Assembly: GCA_965243765.1 (NCBI GenBank)
Contig: CBDEWB010000020.1
Span: 310,001 to 374,000, forward strand
Reading direction: 5' to 3'
Length of the DNA stretch: 64,000 nt
Origin: Halarcobacter sp965243765
Lineage (GTDB): Bacteria > Campylobacterota > Campylobacteria > Campylobacterales > Arcobacteraceae
The position numbers were made by a program, and so were the translations under genes. Under the pieces are notes generated by a model that was not told where the DNA came from, did not search any database, and worked only from the letters and a program-made list of their open reading frames with translations. Positions 25,225 through 34,018 of the stretch are shown here, piece by piece; within the stretch, counting starts at the first letter, position 1; each line of letters begins with the position of its first letter.

Positions 25225-26528
25225 CCAAGTATTCTTATTCTAAATGATAGAATAAAATACAAAATATAGGGATAAATAAAAATGAGTACAAAAAGAAAAA
25301 CATATAGTGCAGAATTTAAATCAAAGTTAGTTCTTGAGGTTTTAGAGGCAGAGAAAACTATAAATGAGATTGCAAGTCATTACGAAGTTTTACCAGTAAG
25401 TTTAAAAAACTGGAAAAAACAGTTTTTAGAAAACATGTCACTTGCATTTGATAAAAGTTCGGTGGTAAGAGAGTATAAAACTGAGATAGAAATTTTACAA
25501 AAAGATAAAGATAACATGGCTAAAAAAGTTGGTGAATTAACATTAGAAAGAGATTTCCTAGAGGGAAAGCTCGTAAGCTTGGTCTCATCTAAGAGTCGTA
25601 AGACTTTTGTAGATTCTGAGCATAAACTCTCCCTAAATAAACAATGTATAGCACTTAATATTTCAAAGTCATCATTATATTATATACCTGTACAAAAGTT
25701 CAGTAGTGATGAAGATATTACACTATTAAATATGGTTAATGATATATACTCAGAGTTTCCATATTATGGAACAAGAAGAATGCTAACTGCATTAGAAAAT
25801 GAAGGATTCTTTGTAGGTAGAAAGTTGATCAAAACAATCTATCAATATCTAGGGATAAGAGCGATATATCCTACAAAGAAGACCACTATACCAAATAAAG
25901 AACATTATAAATATCCATACTTATTGAAAGAGTTTAAAAATGATAAAAATCAAGTAATTATTGATACTCCAAATAAAGTATGGAGTACAGATATTACATA
26001 TATTAAACTTGAACGAGGTCATGTTTATTTAGCTGCAATTATTGATTGGAATACCAAGAAAATATTATCTTGGAAACTATCAAATACAATGGATGTATCA
26101 CTTACAACAAGTGTGTTAAATGAAGCATTAAGTCTATATCCTAAACCTGATATAGTGAATACTGATCAAGGCTCACAATATACAGCGTCAGCTCATGTTG
26201 ATATATTAAATAAACATGATATTAAAATATCCATGGATGGTAAAGGGCGAAGTATCGATAATATCGTAATTGAGAGATTCTGGCGTAGTATCAAATATGA
26301 AGAAATATATCTAAATGATTATAAAAGTATGAATGAATTGAGATACTCAATTGATAATTATATGCAAAAATATAATAGTAGAAGATTACATTCAGCTATT
26401 GGAAATAAGACACCAAATGAGGTATATTTTAAAGCTATTAATAATTTAGATAGTAAATTGTTACAAAAAGTATCATAGGTATTTGGAATAAGAAAACTTG
26501 GTTAAGTGGTCTTGACAAGGGAGGACAT
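25198..26528 (+). mobile_element. Inner complete IS3-family element with TATA target duplication
   Basis: Ends ATGTCC... and ...GGACAT carry subterminal matches (AACCAAGT near the left end, ACTTGGTTAAG near the right). TATA at 25194-25197 and 26529-26532 is the target duplication. 1331 bp with a single transposase gene. Confidence 0.88.
25282..26478 (+). CDS. IS3-family transposase, OrfA-OrfB fused in one frame (398 aa)
   Basis: Residues 1-110 are the OrfA helix-turn-helix plus coiled coil (TYSAEFKSKLVLEVLEAEK). Residues 110-398 are OrfB with an integrase core: Asp in VWSTDITYIKL, Asp in VNTDQGSQYT, and Glu in IVIERFWRS with the YNSRRLHSAIG tail. The two parts, normally joined by programmed frameshifting, are in one continuous frame here. 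AGGGAT precedes the ATG. It appears intact. Confidence 0.93.
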   Translation: MSTKRKTYSAEFKSKLVLEVLEAEKTINEIASHYEVLPVSLKNWKKQFLENMSLAFDKSSVVREYKTEIEILQKDKDNMAKKVGELTLERDFLEGKLVSLVSSKSRKTFVDSEHKLSLNKQCIALNISKSSLYYIPVQKFSSDEDITLLNMVNDIYSEFPYYGTRRMLTALENEGFFVGRKLIKTIYQYLGIRAIYPTKKTTIPNKEHYKYPYLLKEFKNDKNQVIIDTPNKVWSTDITYIKLERGHVYLAAIIDWNTKKILSWKLSNTMDVSLTTSVLNEALSLYPKPDIVNTDQGSQYTASAHVDILNKHDIKISMDGKGRSIDNIVIERFWRSIKYEEIYLNDYKSMNELRYSIDNYMQKYNSRRLHSAIGNKTPNEVYFKAINNLDSKLLQKVS

Positions 26529-26539
26529 TATAAACAGAT

Positions 26540-27385
26540 AGTAAAATAATTTCAGTTGTAAAACAATGTAAACTACTTAATTATAATAGAAGTAATTTAT
26601 TTTATGTACCTATGGTAAATCCTATAAAACAAGATATTAAAAATGAGATAGTTAAAATATTTGTAGATATACCATGTTATGGTTATATTAAAGTACACAA
26701 AGAGTTATTAGAACGTGGATACAATGTCTGTATCAATACAGTACGCCAATATCGTAAACAGTTAAGTTTAAGAGCTGTACTAGCTGTACGTCCACCAAAT
26801 ACTTCTTGGGCTGATAAACAACATCCTAAACATTCATATAAAATTAGAGGACTTGATACAGTAAGAGCAAATCAAGTATGGAGTACTGATATAACATACA
26901 TTAAAATAAAAGGGGGAATGGTCTATATGGCAGCTATTATAGATTGGTATTCTAAAGCCATATTATCATGGAGAATATCTAATACAATGGATACTGACTT
27001 AGTCATGGGTGTGCTAAATGAAGCCTTATCCAAATATGGAAAACCAGAAATATTTAATACCGATCAAGGTAGTCAATATACCTCTTATATTCATACTCAA
27101 ACATTAAAGGATAATAATATTATTATTTCAATGGATGGAAAAGGAAGAGCAACAGATAATATATGTATAGAAAGATTTTGGAGAAGTGCAAAGGTGGAAA
27201 AGATATATCTTAATGAATATTTCAAAATATCAACATTGAAAAATGATGTTACAGATTATATGGAGTTTTATAATTATAGAAGATTTCATCAAACTTTAAA
27301 TTATAAAAAACCTATGAATGTATACTTTGAAAGTATGAAAATAAATGATGTAAATTATAATAAATTAGATGAAATTGTGGCATAA
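26540..27385 (+). pseudogene. IS3 OrfB of outer element
   Basis: The integrase half of the outer IS3. The ATG at 26612 gives 257 residues, but the native OrfB frame extends back through KQCKLLNYNRSNLFYVP to about 26540, where it would be entered by frameshifting from OrfA. Catalytic residues are present (VWSTDITYIKI, FNTDQGSQYT, ICIERFWRS). It is separated from its OrfA by the inner IS3, so the outer transposase cannot be made as a fusion. Confidence 0.82.
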
Positions 27386-27450
27386 AGTTACAGTTGATAG
27401 TGGGAATTAGGTTTTATAGAAAGTTGTCTTGACATATTGGGGTAGTATAA

Positions 27451-27639
27451 TTATATAGAGCTTCGTGATAATATTGGTACCAGAGAAGAGTTCTTTGTAG
27501 GTATTAATTTTTTTAACAACAATGTTTAATTTTAAAAGCTTTAATAAAATGTTGGAATATATACTTATTGCTCGCCAGACCGAAGAGAATGTAGATATGA
27601 AGGGGTATGTTGTGTAAAGTATATTTGGGTTAGAATTGC
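27451..27639. other. Scrap DNA between IS3 and IS481 fragments
   Basis: First part continues the transposase fragment of 24441 when the IS3 is removed (to 27528). The rest holds no recognisable gene; a short stretch near 27566-27590 (CTCGCCAGACCGAAGAG) is more GC-rich than its surroundings and may be another IS edge. Confidence 0.35.
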
Positions 27640-27775
27640 TGTTCTGGCATTAGAGTGATAGACTTGTGACATATATTAAATCCTTATTTGCTGTAAAGAT
27701 TTTACAATTATGTTGTTAAGCTATCGCTTTCTTAATTTATGAAACTAGGCAACCATAACGTGGTGAAACTGGACA
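27640..27775 (-). repeat. 136-bp perfect inverted repeat, right arm (IS481-type end)
   Basis: Reverse complement identical to 22981-23116, including the terminal TGTCCAG and the ATGTCACAAGTC start of the transposase. Beyond GCCAGAACA the sequence is unrelated to the left arm. Confidence 0.92.
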
Positions 27776-27806
27776 CCTATGTTTTTCATTAAGTCGAAAA
27801 ATTAGA

Positions 27807-28427
27807 TTATGAAGTTACCTTTCTCATCAAGTTATCTAAAATACGTAGGTTTCGTACAGTTCTTCCAATATTTGATGATTTTATCACTCTATTACAATCA
27901 CTACATACTATTATAATATTTTCAAGATTGAAGCCACCACCGTTTCTCATCTGCTTTGCTAATAAAATATGAGTATCTAATAGTTTTATTTTTTTACCAC
28001 AACGATTACATTTATTATCATCTCTTAGCCAGGCAACTTCTTTTCTTTGAATCCAATCTATTGGCAGTTTATTATCTTTTATTAGTTTAGAGTTTTTTTC
28101 ATAGTTATTCCATAATTTATTTTTTGGAACACTTTTTTGTGTTCTTAATTCATATTCATAATTTGCAAATTGTTTAACTAAATCTTCAATAATCAGAGTC
28201 TCTTTTATTCTAATATCTTTTTCATCAGCAACTTTTTTTACAATATTATAATTAAAATAAATTTTAGGATATTGAAGTATTAAATAACTATCAATATTTC
28301 TTAAAAAAGTATGTATATTTCCTATTTTATAAAAACGATAAAAAACTTTTTCTCGATAAATAAAAAAAGGAATCAAAGTTAGTATTATTATTAAACTATA
28401 TATTATAAACTCTAATTCTAACTTCAT
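27807..28427 (-). CDS. Membrane-anchored HNH endonuclease-like protein
   Basis: 206 residues. Residues 5-25 form one hydrophobic segment (FIIYSLIIILTLIPFFIY) that probably anchors the protein in the inner membrane. Residues about 145-185 form an HNH/McrA-like motif: CNRCGKKIKLLDTHILLAK, then NLENIIIVCSDCNR, with two CxxC pairs for structural zinc and the central His. The upstream gene ends 13 bases before the ATG, so they are cotranscribed. The C-terminus stops 31 bases from an IS481 end, yet the ending looks complete. Function unknown; nuclease activity is inferred from the motif. Confidence 0.75.
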   Translation of the reverse strand: MKLELEFIIYSLIIILTLIPFFIYREKVFYRFYKIGNIHTFLRNIDSYLILQYPKIYFNYNIVKKVADEKDIRIKETLIIEDLVKQFANYEYELRTQKSVPKNKLWNNYEKNSKLIKDNKLPIDWIQRKEVAWLRDDNKCNRCGKKIKLLDTHILLAKQMRNGGGFNLENIIIVCSDCNRVIKSSNIGRTVRNLRILDNLMRKVTS

Positions 28428-28440
28428 TTTTACCTCTTTT

Positions 28441-29538
28441 TTATACTATTTCTGGATCTATTGTATGTTTTGCTAAGTTTGGTTTTACTTTTTCGTGTAA
28501 ACCAAAAGCAAGTTTTGCTAATTCATTTTTATGAATTACTGGTAAGATTATATCTCTTCCAGAAGTTTTTTCTAATAGTTTTCTATTTGAATCAAATATA
28601 TTAAATATATTTTCATTATCAACTACTAATAAATCAGCGTTATTATCAAAAGCATCAAGCATGATGGTTGAAGCAAGTTTTATTGTAAAATCAGAATTTA
28701 TATGAAAAGTATCTAAAGCTAAATCAAAATTCATAGTTTGTAGATTAATCATTTTTGCATTTAGTTTAGATAATAGTTCAGTAGTTTTAGTATCTTCTTT
28801 TAGGCCTTTAAAATAAGCGATATTAAAATCATAAAAATTATGTTTAATCTCTTTCATTTCATCAAAAGTTCCAAAATCTAAGGGTAATTTTTTCTCTAAG
28901 ATAAAGTTTTGTTCTTCAATGTTTTTTGAAAGGTTTAGTTTCACTTTTATTGATTTTATTTTTTCTTCAATTTCTGTATCAAAGTTATAAACTCTATTTT
29001 CTAAACTTGTATGAAATTGTGCTCCACACTCATATTGCAATAAAGCATTTAAAATATCTTTTTCTTTTGATTTATCTTCTTGTATTAAATCATAAGCTAA
29101 TAAAAGTAAAGCATCCCCTATATAATCATATTCAAAGTTTAGAGTATTTGAAGCATAAAAATATATTTTATAGTTTTTGTATTTTACAATATCTTCATGC
29201 TTAGTAAACTCTTCTAAAATTTTAAATCTCTCTTTAAAGTCTTCATCATTTATTAATAAGTCACTATGTGCTCTTCTAATTGAAAGAGGTTCAATTGTGA
29301 ACTCTTTTCCAAATGTTTCAACTAGCTCTTTAATAGTAATAGTTACATTTGTATATATTCCATTTATCACAACATTAAAGTTATTTGTATTTTTATAATC
29401 AAAAGAATTTTTAGTATTTATACTATTTAAAAGATCTAATAAATTCTTCTCATTTTTAATCTTTACAAAGTTTTTTGTATAGTATGGCAAATAATCAGAC
29501 TTATAATCAAATTTGAATAAAGAGATTTCTAGTTTCAT
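28441..29538 (-). CDS. Uncharacterised cytosolic protein, probably DUF5644-type
   Basis: 365 residues with an N-terminal ferredoxin-like part (LEISLFKFDYKSDYLPYYTK ... NVVINGIYTNVTITIKEL) and a C-terminal region (DLLVVDNENIFNIFD ... GRDIILPVIHKNELAKLAFG) reminiscent of the HdrB-like domain described for Campylobacterota proteins. It lacks the CxxC pairs expected of a true heterodisulfide reductase. No signal peptide or membrane segment. It leads a two-gene unit with the HNH protein, divergent from nothing and downstream of murA on the same strand. The family name is a recollection and only moderately sure. Confidence 0.6.
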   Translation of the reverse strand: MKLEISLFKFDYKSDYLPYYTKNFVKIKNEKNLLDLLNSINTKNSFDYKNTNNFNVVINGIYTNVTITIKELVETFGKEFTIEPLSIRRAHSDLLINDEDFKERFKILEEFTKHEDIVKYKNYKIYFYASNTLNFEYDYIGDALLLLAYDLIQEDKSKEKDILNALLQYECGAQFHTSLENRVYNFDTEIEEKIKSIKVKLNLSKNIEEQNFILEKKLPLDFGTFDEMKEIKHNFYDFNIAYFKGLKEDTKTTELLSKLNAKMINLQTMNFDLALDTFHINSDFTIKLASTIMLDAFDNNADLLVVDNENIFNIFDSNRKLLEKTSGRDIILPVIHKNELAKLAFGLHEKVKPNLAKHTIDPEIV

Positions 29539-29602
29539 GTTATGACCTTTAATATATGAATTATTTTAATTTTATAAGATTTATACTTAAAGTATAAAGT
29601 AA

Positions 29603-30868
29603 TTATTCTTTGTATCTTGCAATATTAGCGCCTATGTTACTAAGCTTTCCTTCTAAATCTTCATATCCTCTATCTAGATGATAAATCCTATGAATTGAAG
29701 TTTCTCCTTTTGCAACTAAAGCTGATAAAACTAAAGCTGATGAAGCTCTTAAATCTGTAGCCATAACATCAGTACCATTTAATTTATTAGATACACCATT
29801 TATTGTTGCTATATTACCATTTAAATGAATATCAGCACCTAATCTTAATAATTCGCTAACATGCATAAATCTATTTTCGAATAATCTTTCATCTATTGTA
29901 CTGACACCATTTGCTTGAGTTGCCAATGCCATAAATTGAGCTTGCATGTCAGTTGGGAATCCTGGATATTCTGTTGTTACAATATTCACTGGTTTTATTT
30001 CATTGGTAGGAAGAACGGTAATAGATGTTTCATCTCTTAAAATTTCAAAATTCATTTCTTCTAGTTTTGCAATAATTGCTTCTAAATGTGATGGTATTAT
30101 TTTATTTATTTTGATTTTTGAGTTACTAATTGCAGCTGCACACATATAAGTACCAGCTTCAATTCTATCAGGAATTATATCAAAATCTTTTATATCAAGT
30201 AATTTTTTATTTGTTCCTTGAATAATCAGTATTGAAGTTCCAATACCTTCAATTTTAACACCTGCACTTTTTATTACTTCACAAAGCTGAACAATCTCAG
30301 GTTCTTTTGCTGCATTTATAATTGTAGTTTCACCCTCTGCTAAGGCAGCTGCCATAACTGTATTTTCAGTTCCTCCAACAGTAACTTTATCAAATACAAT
30401 TTTTGCACCTTTTAAACCATTTGGAGCAGAAGCCTCAATATAACCATGGTTTATCTTTATAATTGCACCCATTGCTTCTAGTGCTTTTAAGTGTAAATCC
30501 ACTGGTCTTTGACCTATTGCACAACCTCCAGGAAGAGATACTTCACAGTGACCAAATCTAGCTAAAATTGGACCAAGTACTAAAATAGAGGCTCTCATTG
30601 TTTTTACAATATCATATGTTGCAGTTGTATTATGTAAGTTTGAAGTATCAATTTTAATGCAGTCACTGTTTTTTGTAAATGAACCTCCTAGTTTTTTAAT
30701 AAGCTTTAAAAAAGTATTGATATCTACTACATTTGGCATGTTACAAATAGTAATCTCATTTTTTGCTAAAATTGTTGCTGCTATTAGAGGTAGTGCTGCG
30801 TTTTTTGCTCCTGATATTTTAACTTCACCTTGAAGTTTACTCTCACCAATGATTTTTAAATATTCCAT
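29603..30868 (-). CDS. murA: UDP-N-acetylglucosamine 1-carboxyvinyltransferase
   Basis: Catalyses the first committed step of peptidoglycan synthesis, transferring enolpyruvate from PEP to UDP-GlcNAc in the cytosol. The 421-residue length is standard. The catalytic Cys116 lies in LPGGCAIGQRPVDLH, and the conserved Lys-Asn (GAKNAALPL) is at residues 22-23. The presence of Cys rather than Asp predicts fosfomycin sensitivity of the enzyme. It is transcribed divergently from the DMT transporter gene across 142 bases. Confidence 0.97.
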   Translation of the reverse strand: MEYLKIIGESKLQGEVKISGAKNAALPLIAATILAKNEITICNMPNVVDINTFLKLIKKLGGSFTKNSDCIKIDTSNLHNTTATYDIVKTMRASILVLGPILARFGHCEVSLPGGCAIGQRPVDLHLKALEAMGAIIKINHGYIEASAPNGLKGAKIVFDKVTVGGTENTVMAAALAEGETTIINAAKEPEIVQLCEVIKSAGVKIEGIGTSILIIQGTNKKLLDIKDFDIIPDRIEAGTYMCAAAISNSKIKINKIIPSHLEAIIAKLEEMNFEILRDETSITVLPTNEIKPVNIVTTEYPGFPTDMQAQFMALATQANGVSTIDERLFENRFMHVSELLRLGADIHLNGNIATINGVSNKLNGTDVMATDLRASSALVLSALVAKGETSIHRIYHLDRGYEDLEGKLSNIGANIARYKE

Positions 30869-31010
30869 TTTCTTCCTATTAAACTATAAATAAATTTTAT
30901 GTATATTATCTAAAAGTTACTAAAAATATTAATTTGTTAAATTATGTTAAATAATAATCTATTTTTAATTTGAAACTAAATAAGATTGCGTTTTAATTTT
31001 AGGATAATAT

Positions 31011-31895
31011 ATGAACAATGATATTTCTTTAGGTATTAAATATATGCTTTTTGCTTCTTTTTTATTCGCTTGTATGGGTGCTTTTGCAAAAGAATTAAGT
31101 GATTCAATGAGTTCAATCGAAGTTGTTTTTTTTAGAAACGTCTTTGGGATAGCTTTGCTTTTAATTTCAATTTATAATAAACCTCTTGTTCAAATAGGTG
31201 GTAAGTTATGGCTTCTAATTTTTAGAGGTCTTGCAGGCTTTACTGCTTTACTATTTTTCTTTTATAATATTGCAAATATTCCACTTAGTGAAGCAATGAC
31301 ATTTTCAAAAACTTCAACAATATTTTCTGCTATTTTTGCATATATTTTTGTAAAAGAGAAGTTGGGTTTGAAAGGTTGGCTGGGCATTTTTGTAGGTTTT
31401 ATAGGAATTTTATTTATATCAAAATTTGATGGAGGTTCTTTAGATAAAACTGAATGGCTAGGAATTTTAACAGGAGTAGGTGCTGGACTTGCATATACTT
31501 CAGTAAGAGAACTTAGAACTTATTATGATAGTAGAACTATTGTTCTTTCATTTATGATAATTGGAACAATTGGTCCCTTGCTTTTAATGTTAATATCTGA
31601 ATTTTATATAAATGATAATTTTGACTTCTTATTTGCTACTTTTGTAATACCTCAAACTGATGATTGGTTATTTATAGTTTTACTTGGAGTTTTTGCAACT
31701 TTTGCACAAATTTATATGACAAAAGCATATTCTGTAGCAAAATCAGGAATTATTGGTACTATTTCATATGCAAATATTATATTTAGTATTACAATTGGGA
31801 TATTTTTAGGAGATAGTTTTCCTGACATTTGGATTATTTTAGGTATAATTTTGATTATTACTAGTGGAATTTTAGTCTCACTTAAAAAGGATTAG
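31011..31895 (+). CDS. DMT-family (EamA) membrane transporter
   Basis: 294 residues with about ten hydrophobic segments arranged as two EamA repeats (residues 8-140 and 150-290; for example FASFLFACMGAFAKELSD and AFTYAKAYSVAKSG-type text in the second half). Members export or import metabolites such as amino acids or nucleotide precursors; the substrate cannot be read from sequence. The stop is followed after three bases by the next ATG, so it leads the plus-strand operon that runs to pyrF or part of it. Confidence 0.88.
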   Translation: MNNDISLGIKYMLFASFLFACMGAFAKELSDSMSSIEVVFFRNVFGIALLLISIYNKPLVQIGGKLWLLIFRGLAGFTALLFFFYNIANIPLSEAMTFSKTSTIFSAIFAYIFVKEKLGLKGWLGIFVGFIGILFISKFDGGSLDKTEWLGILTGVGAGLAYTSVRELRTYYDSRTIVLSFMIIGTIGPLLLMLISEFYINDNFDFLFATFVIPQTDDWLFIVLLGVFATFAQIYMTKAYSVAKSGIIGTISYANIIFSITIGIFLGDSFPDIWIILGIILIITSGILVSLKKD

Positions 31896-31898
31896 CGT

Positions 31899-33641
31899 AT
31901 GGGAATATTTTTTTTATATATAGAAGTTATAATTACTGTATTTGTACTTATTATAATTGTTTGGTACATACATGATAAATATGTACAAAGAGATCATCAA
32001 CTTTTGGTTAATTATCCAATTATTGGAAGATTAAGATATATATTAGAAGAGGTAAGAGAGCCTTTTAGACAATACTTTGGAGATGAAAAATTTTATGAAT
32101 CAAAAGATAAACTGGATTGGGTAGCTAAAGCTTCAAGAGATTTACCTAATTATGTTTCTTTTTCACCTTCACAACCTTTGCCAAAACCAAAATTTATGTT
32201 AAGACATGCAACTATTGTTTTAAATGATGATGAAGTTGATACTAAGTTTGAAGTAACTTTTGGTGAATGTAGAAAAAAACCTTATATTGCAAAATCAATT
32301 ATTGGAAGAAGTGCAATGAGTGATGGTTCAATTTCTCCTGAGGGTACACGAGCTTTTGTTCGAGGTTCTTTTATGGGTGAATTTCCTATTAACTCTGGTG
32401 AGGGTGGGTTAACATCAAACTTTTTTATTACACATCAAAATTATGATGAGAAGTATATGAAAATTGTTCATGGAACAGATTTTCAAAAAAAGATAAAAAA
32501 TTTAGTGCATAAATTATTCAATGATACAATGGCAGCTGATGTGTATAGGAAGATGATATTTAAAGATGATCCTGAAGCAGAAACATATGTATTTGATGCG
32601 AAAACTAAATTATTTCATAGGCCTAATTGGGATGTACCTTTAGAGAATTTTCCTAAAGAAGTTCCTAAAGATATGCCTGATATTATTTTACAAATTAGTT
32701 CGGGGCTTTATTCTGTTAGAAATAAAGATGGAACTTTTAGTTCAGATAGATACCAAAAAGTTATGAGTTTTTGTCAAATGACAGAAATAAAAATTGCACA
32801 AGGTGCAAAACAAACAGGTGGAAAACTAGTTGCGGGGAAAGTAACTTCTGCAATTGCATATTACCGAAATGTTGAAGCTCATAAAGATTTATTCTCATCA
32901 AATAGATTTCCTTTTGCGAATAGTGTTGAAGAGTTATTTAATTTTATTGGTACTCTTCAAGAGTTATCTGATAAACCTGTTGGGATTAAAATTGTTATTT
33001 CTGATTATGAAAATATAAATCCTTATGCAAAAGAGATTAAAAAAAGAATAAAAGCAGGCAATAGTGCATATCCTGATTTTATTTCAATTGATGGCGGTAG
33101 CGGAGGAAGTGCAACTGCTCCACTTGAGATGATGGAAAGAATTGGACTAAGTGTTAAAGATTCAATATATTTAGTTGATAAAGTTTTAAAAAAATATGGA
33201 GTTAGAAATAAGGTAAAACTTATTGCAAGTGGTAAAATGCTTACTCCTGATGATATTGTTATTGTTATGGCAATTGGAGCTGATTTTGTTCAAATTGCAC
33301 GTGGTTTTATGATGAGTGCTGGTTGTATTAGAGCTAGATATTGTTCAGGTACAACTGGACATGACTGTCCTATAGGACTTGCAACGCAAAATCCAAAGAA
33401 AAGAAAAAACTATTTTGTGCATAAACAGTCTAAAAAAGTAAGAGATTACCATAAAAACTTACTCAAAGGAATAAGAGGCTTGTTAGCAATTATGGGATTA
33501 AAAAATATAAATGAGTTAGATAAACATAAAATCATGTTTTTAGATAGAAACTCTAAGGTACATGATAATATAGATGATGTATTTGGAAGAAGATTAGATA
33601 TAGGAAAAGATATAGAGGACGTGCTGCATGAATCTAGATAA
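31899..33641 (+). CDS. FMN-binding glutamate synthase-like protein with N-terminal membrane segment
   Basis: 580 residues. A hydrophobic N-terminal helix (residues 3-23) is followed by the central/FMN domains of glutamate synthase: FISIDGGSGGSATAP for FMN/flavin phosphate binding and a Cys cluster AGCIRARYCSGTTGHDCPIG for a 3Fe-4S centre. The glutaminase domain of classical GltB is absent, which fits the stand-alone family of unknown acceptor. It overlaps the following gene by 14 bases. Redox function is well supported; the physiological reaction is not. Confidence 0.9.
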   Translation: MGIFFLYIEVIITVFVLIIIVWYIHDKYVQRDHQLLVNYPIIGRLRYILEEVREPFRQYFGDEKFYESKDKLDWVAKASRDLPNYVSFSPSQPLPKPKFMLRHATIVLNDDEVDTKFEVTFGECRKKPYIAKSIIGRSAMSDGSISPEGTRAFVRGSFMGEFPINSGEGGLTSNFFITHQNYDEKYMKIVHGTDFQKKIKNLVHKLFNDTMAADVYRKMIFKDDPEAETYVFDAKTKLFHRPNWDVPLENFPKEVPKDMPDIILQISSGLYSVRNKDGTFSSDRYQKVMSFCQMTEIKIAQGAKQTGGKLVAGKVTSAIAYYRNVEAHKDLFSSNRFPFANSVEELFNFIGTLQELSDKPVGIKIVISDYENINPYAKEIKKRIKAGNSAYPDFISIDGGSGGSATAPLEMMERIGLSVKDSIYLVDKVLKKYGVRNKVKLIASGKMLTPDDIVIVMAIGADFVQIARGFMMSAGCIRARYCSGTTGHDCPIGLATQNPKKRKNYFVHKQSKKVRDYHKNLLKGIRGLLAIMGLKNINELDKHKIMFLDRNSKVHDNIDDVFGRRLDIGKDIEDVLHESR

Positions 33642-34005
33642 AGTTATTTCAGGTTTTTTTATTATTTTAGCTATGACTGTAAATTTTGGTTTCTTTTATG
33701 GTGATATAGACTCTTTAGCAACTCATAACAAATATGAATTAATGGCTGCAATAATTATAAATATTATTGCAACAACATTAAAATTTGGGGATAAAACACA
33801 AATGGGCTCAGTCCTCTTAGCTACTTCTTTAGTTGCAGATATTCAACTAATTGCAGCAGCAATTTTATGGACTGTTACTTCATATATTTATATAATGGAT
33901 GCAGAAGTTATTGGTATGATTATTTCACTTTCAGGCGGAGCTTTATTAGCTAATATTATATCTGTTACTTTATATGTCGGTGATACTTTAAAATCAAAAA
34001 GGTAA
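33628..34005 (+). CDS. Small four-helix membrane protein (DUF6394-like)
   Basis: 125 residues with four hydrophobic segments (ISGFFIILAMTVNFGFFYG, YELMAAIIINIIATTL, VLLATSLVADIQLIAAAILW, VIGMIISLSGGALLANII). I believe it is the DUF6394 family, found in Campylobacterota beside potassium-channel genes. The start overlaps the glutamate synthase-like gene by 14 bases and the K+ channel gene begins 13 bases after its stop. An accessory role for the channel is inference from position. Confidence 0.72.
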   Translation: MNLDKVISGFFIILAMTVNFGFFYGDIDSLATHNKYELMAAIIINIIATTLKFGDKTQMGSVLLATSLVADIQLIAAAILWTVTSYIYIMDAEVIGMIISLSGGALLANIISVTLYVGDTLKSKR

Positions 34006-34018
34006 TTTAGGTAAACTT

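Larger units (their letters stand above)
24766..27446 (+). mobile_element. Outer IS3-family element, itself interrupted by a second IS3 element
   Basis: Ends CTACCCCAAG at 24766 and TTGGGGTAG ending at 27446 are inverted, flanked by TATA (24762-24765 and 27447-27450). Inside, orfA (24850) and orfB (to 27385) belong to one IS3 element; between them lies a complete second IS3 at 25198-26528. Without the inner element the outer one is about 1.35 kb. Confidence 0.85.

Noticed and set aside
27425..27450. TTGACA ... TATAAT-like promoter
   Set aside because: The boxes are only 11 bases apart and coincide with an IS3 terminal repeat and its target duplication.
22981..27775. Composite transposon formed by IS481 copies
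   Set aside because: Both IS481 parts are short fragments lacking transposase and most of the element, so no functional composite is supported.
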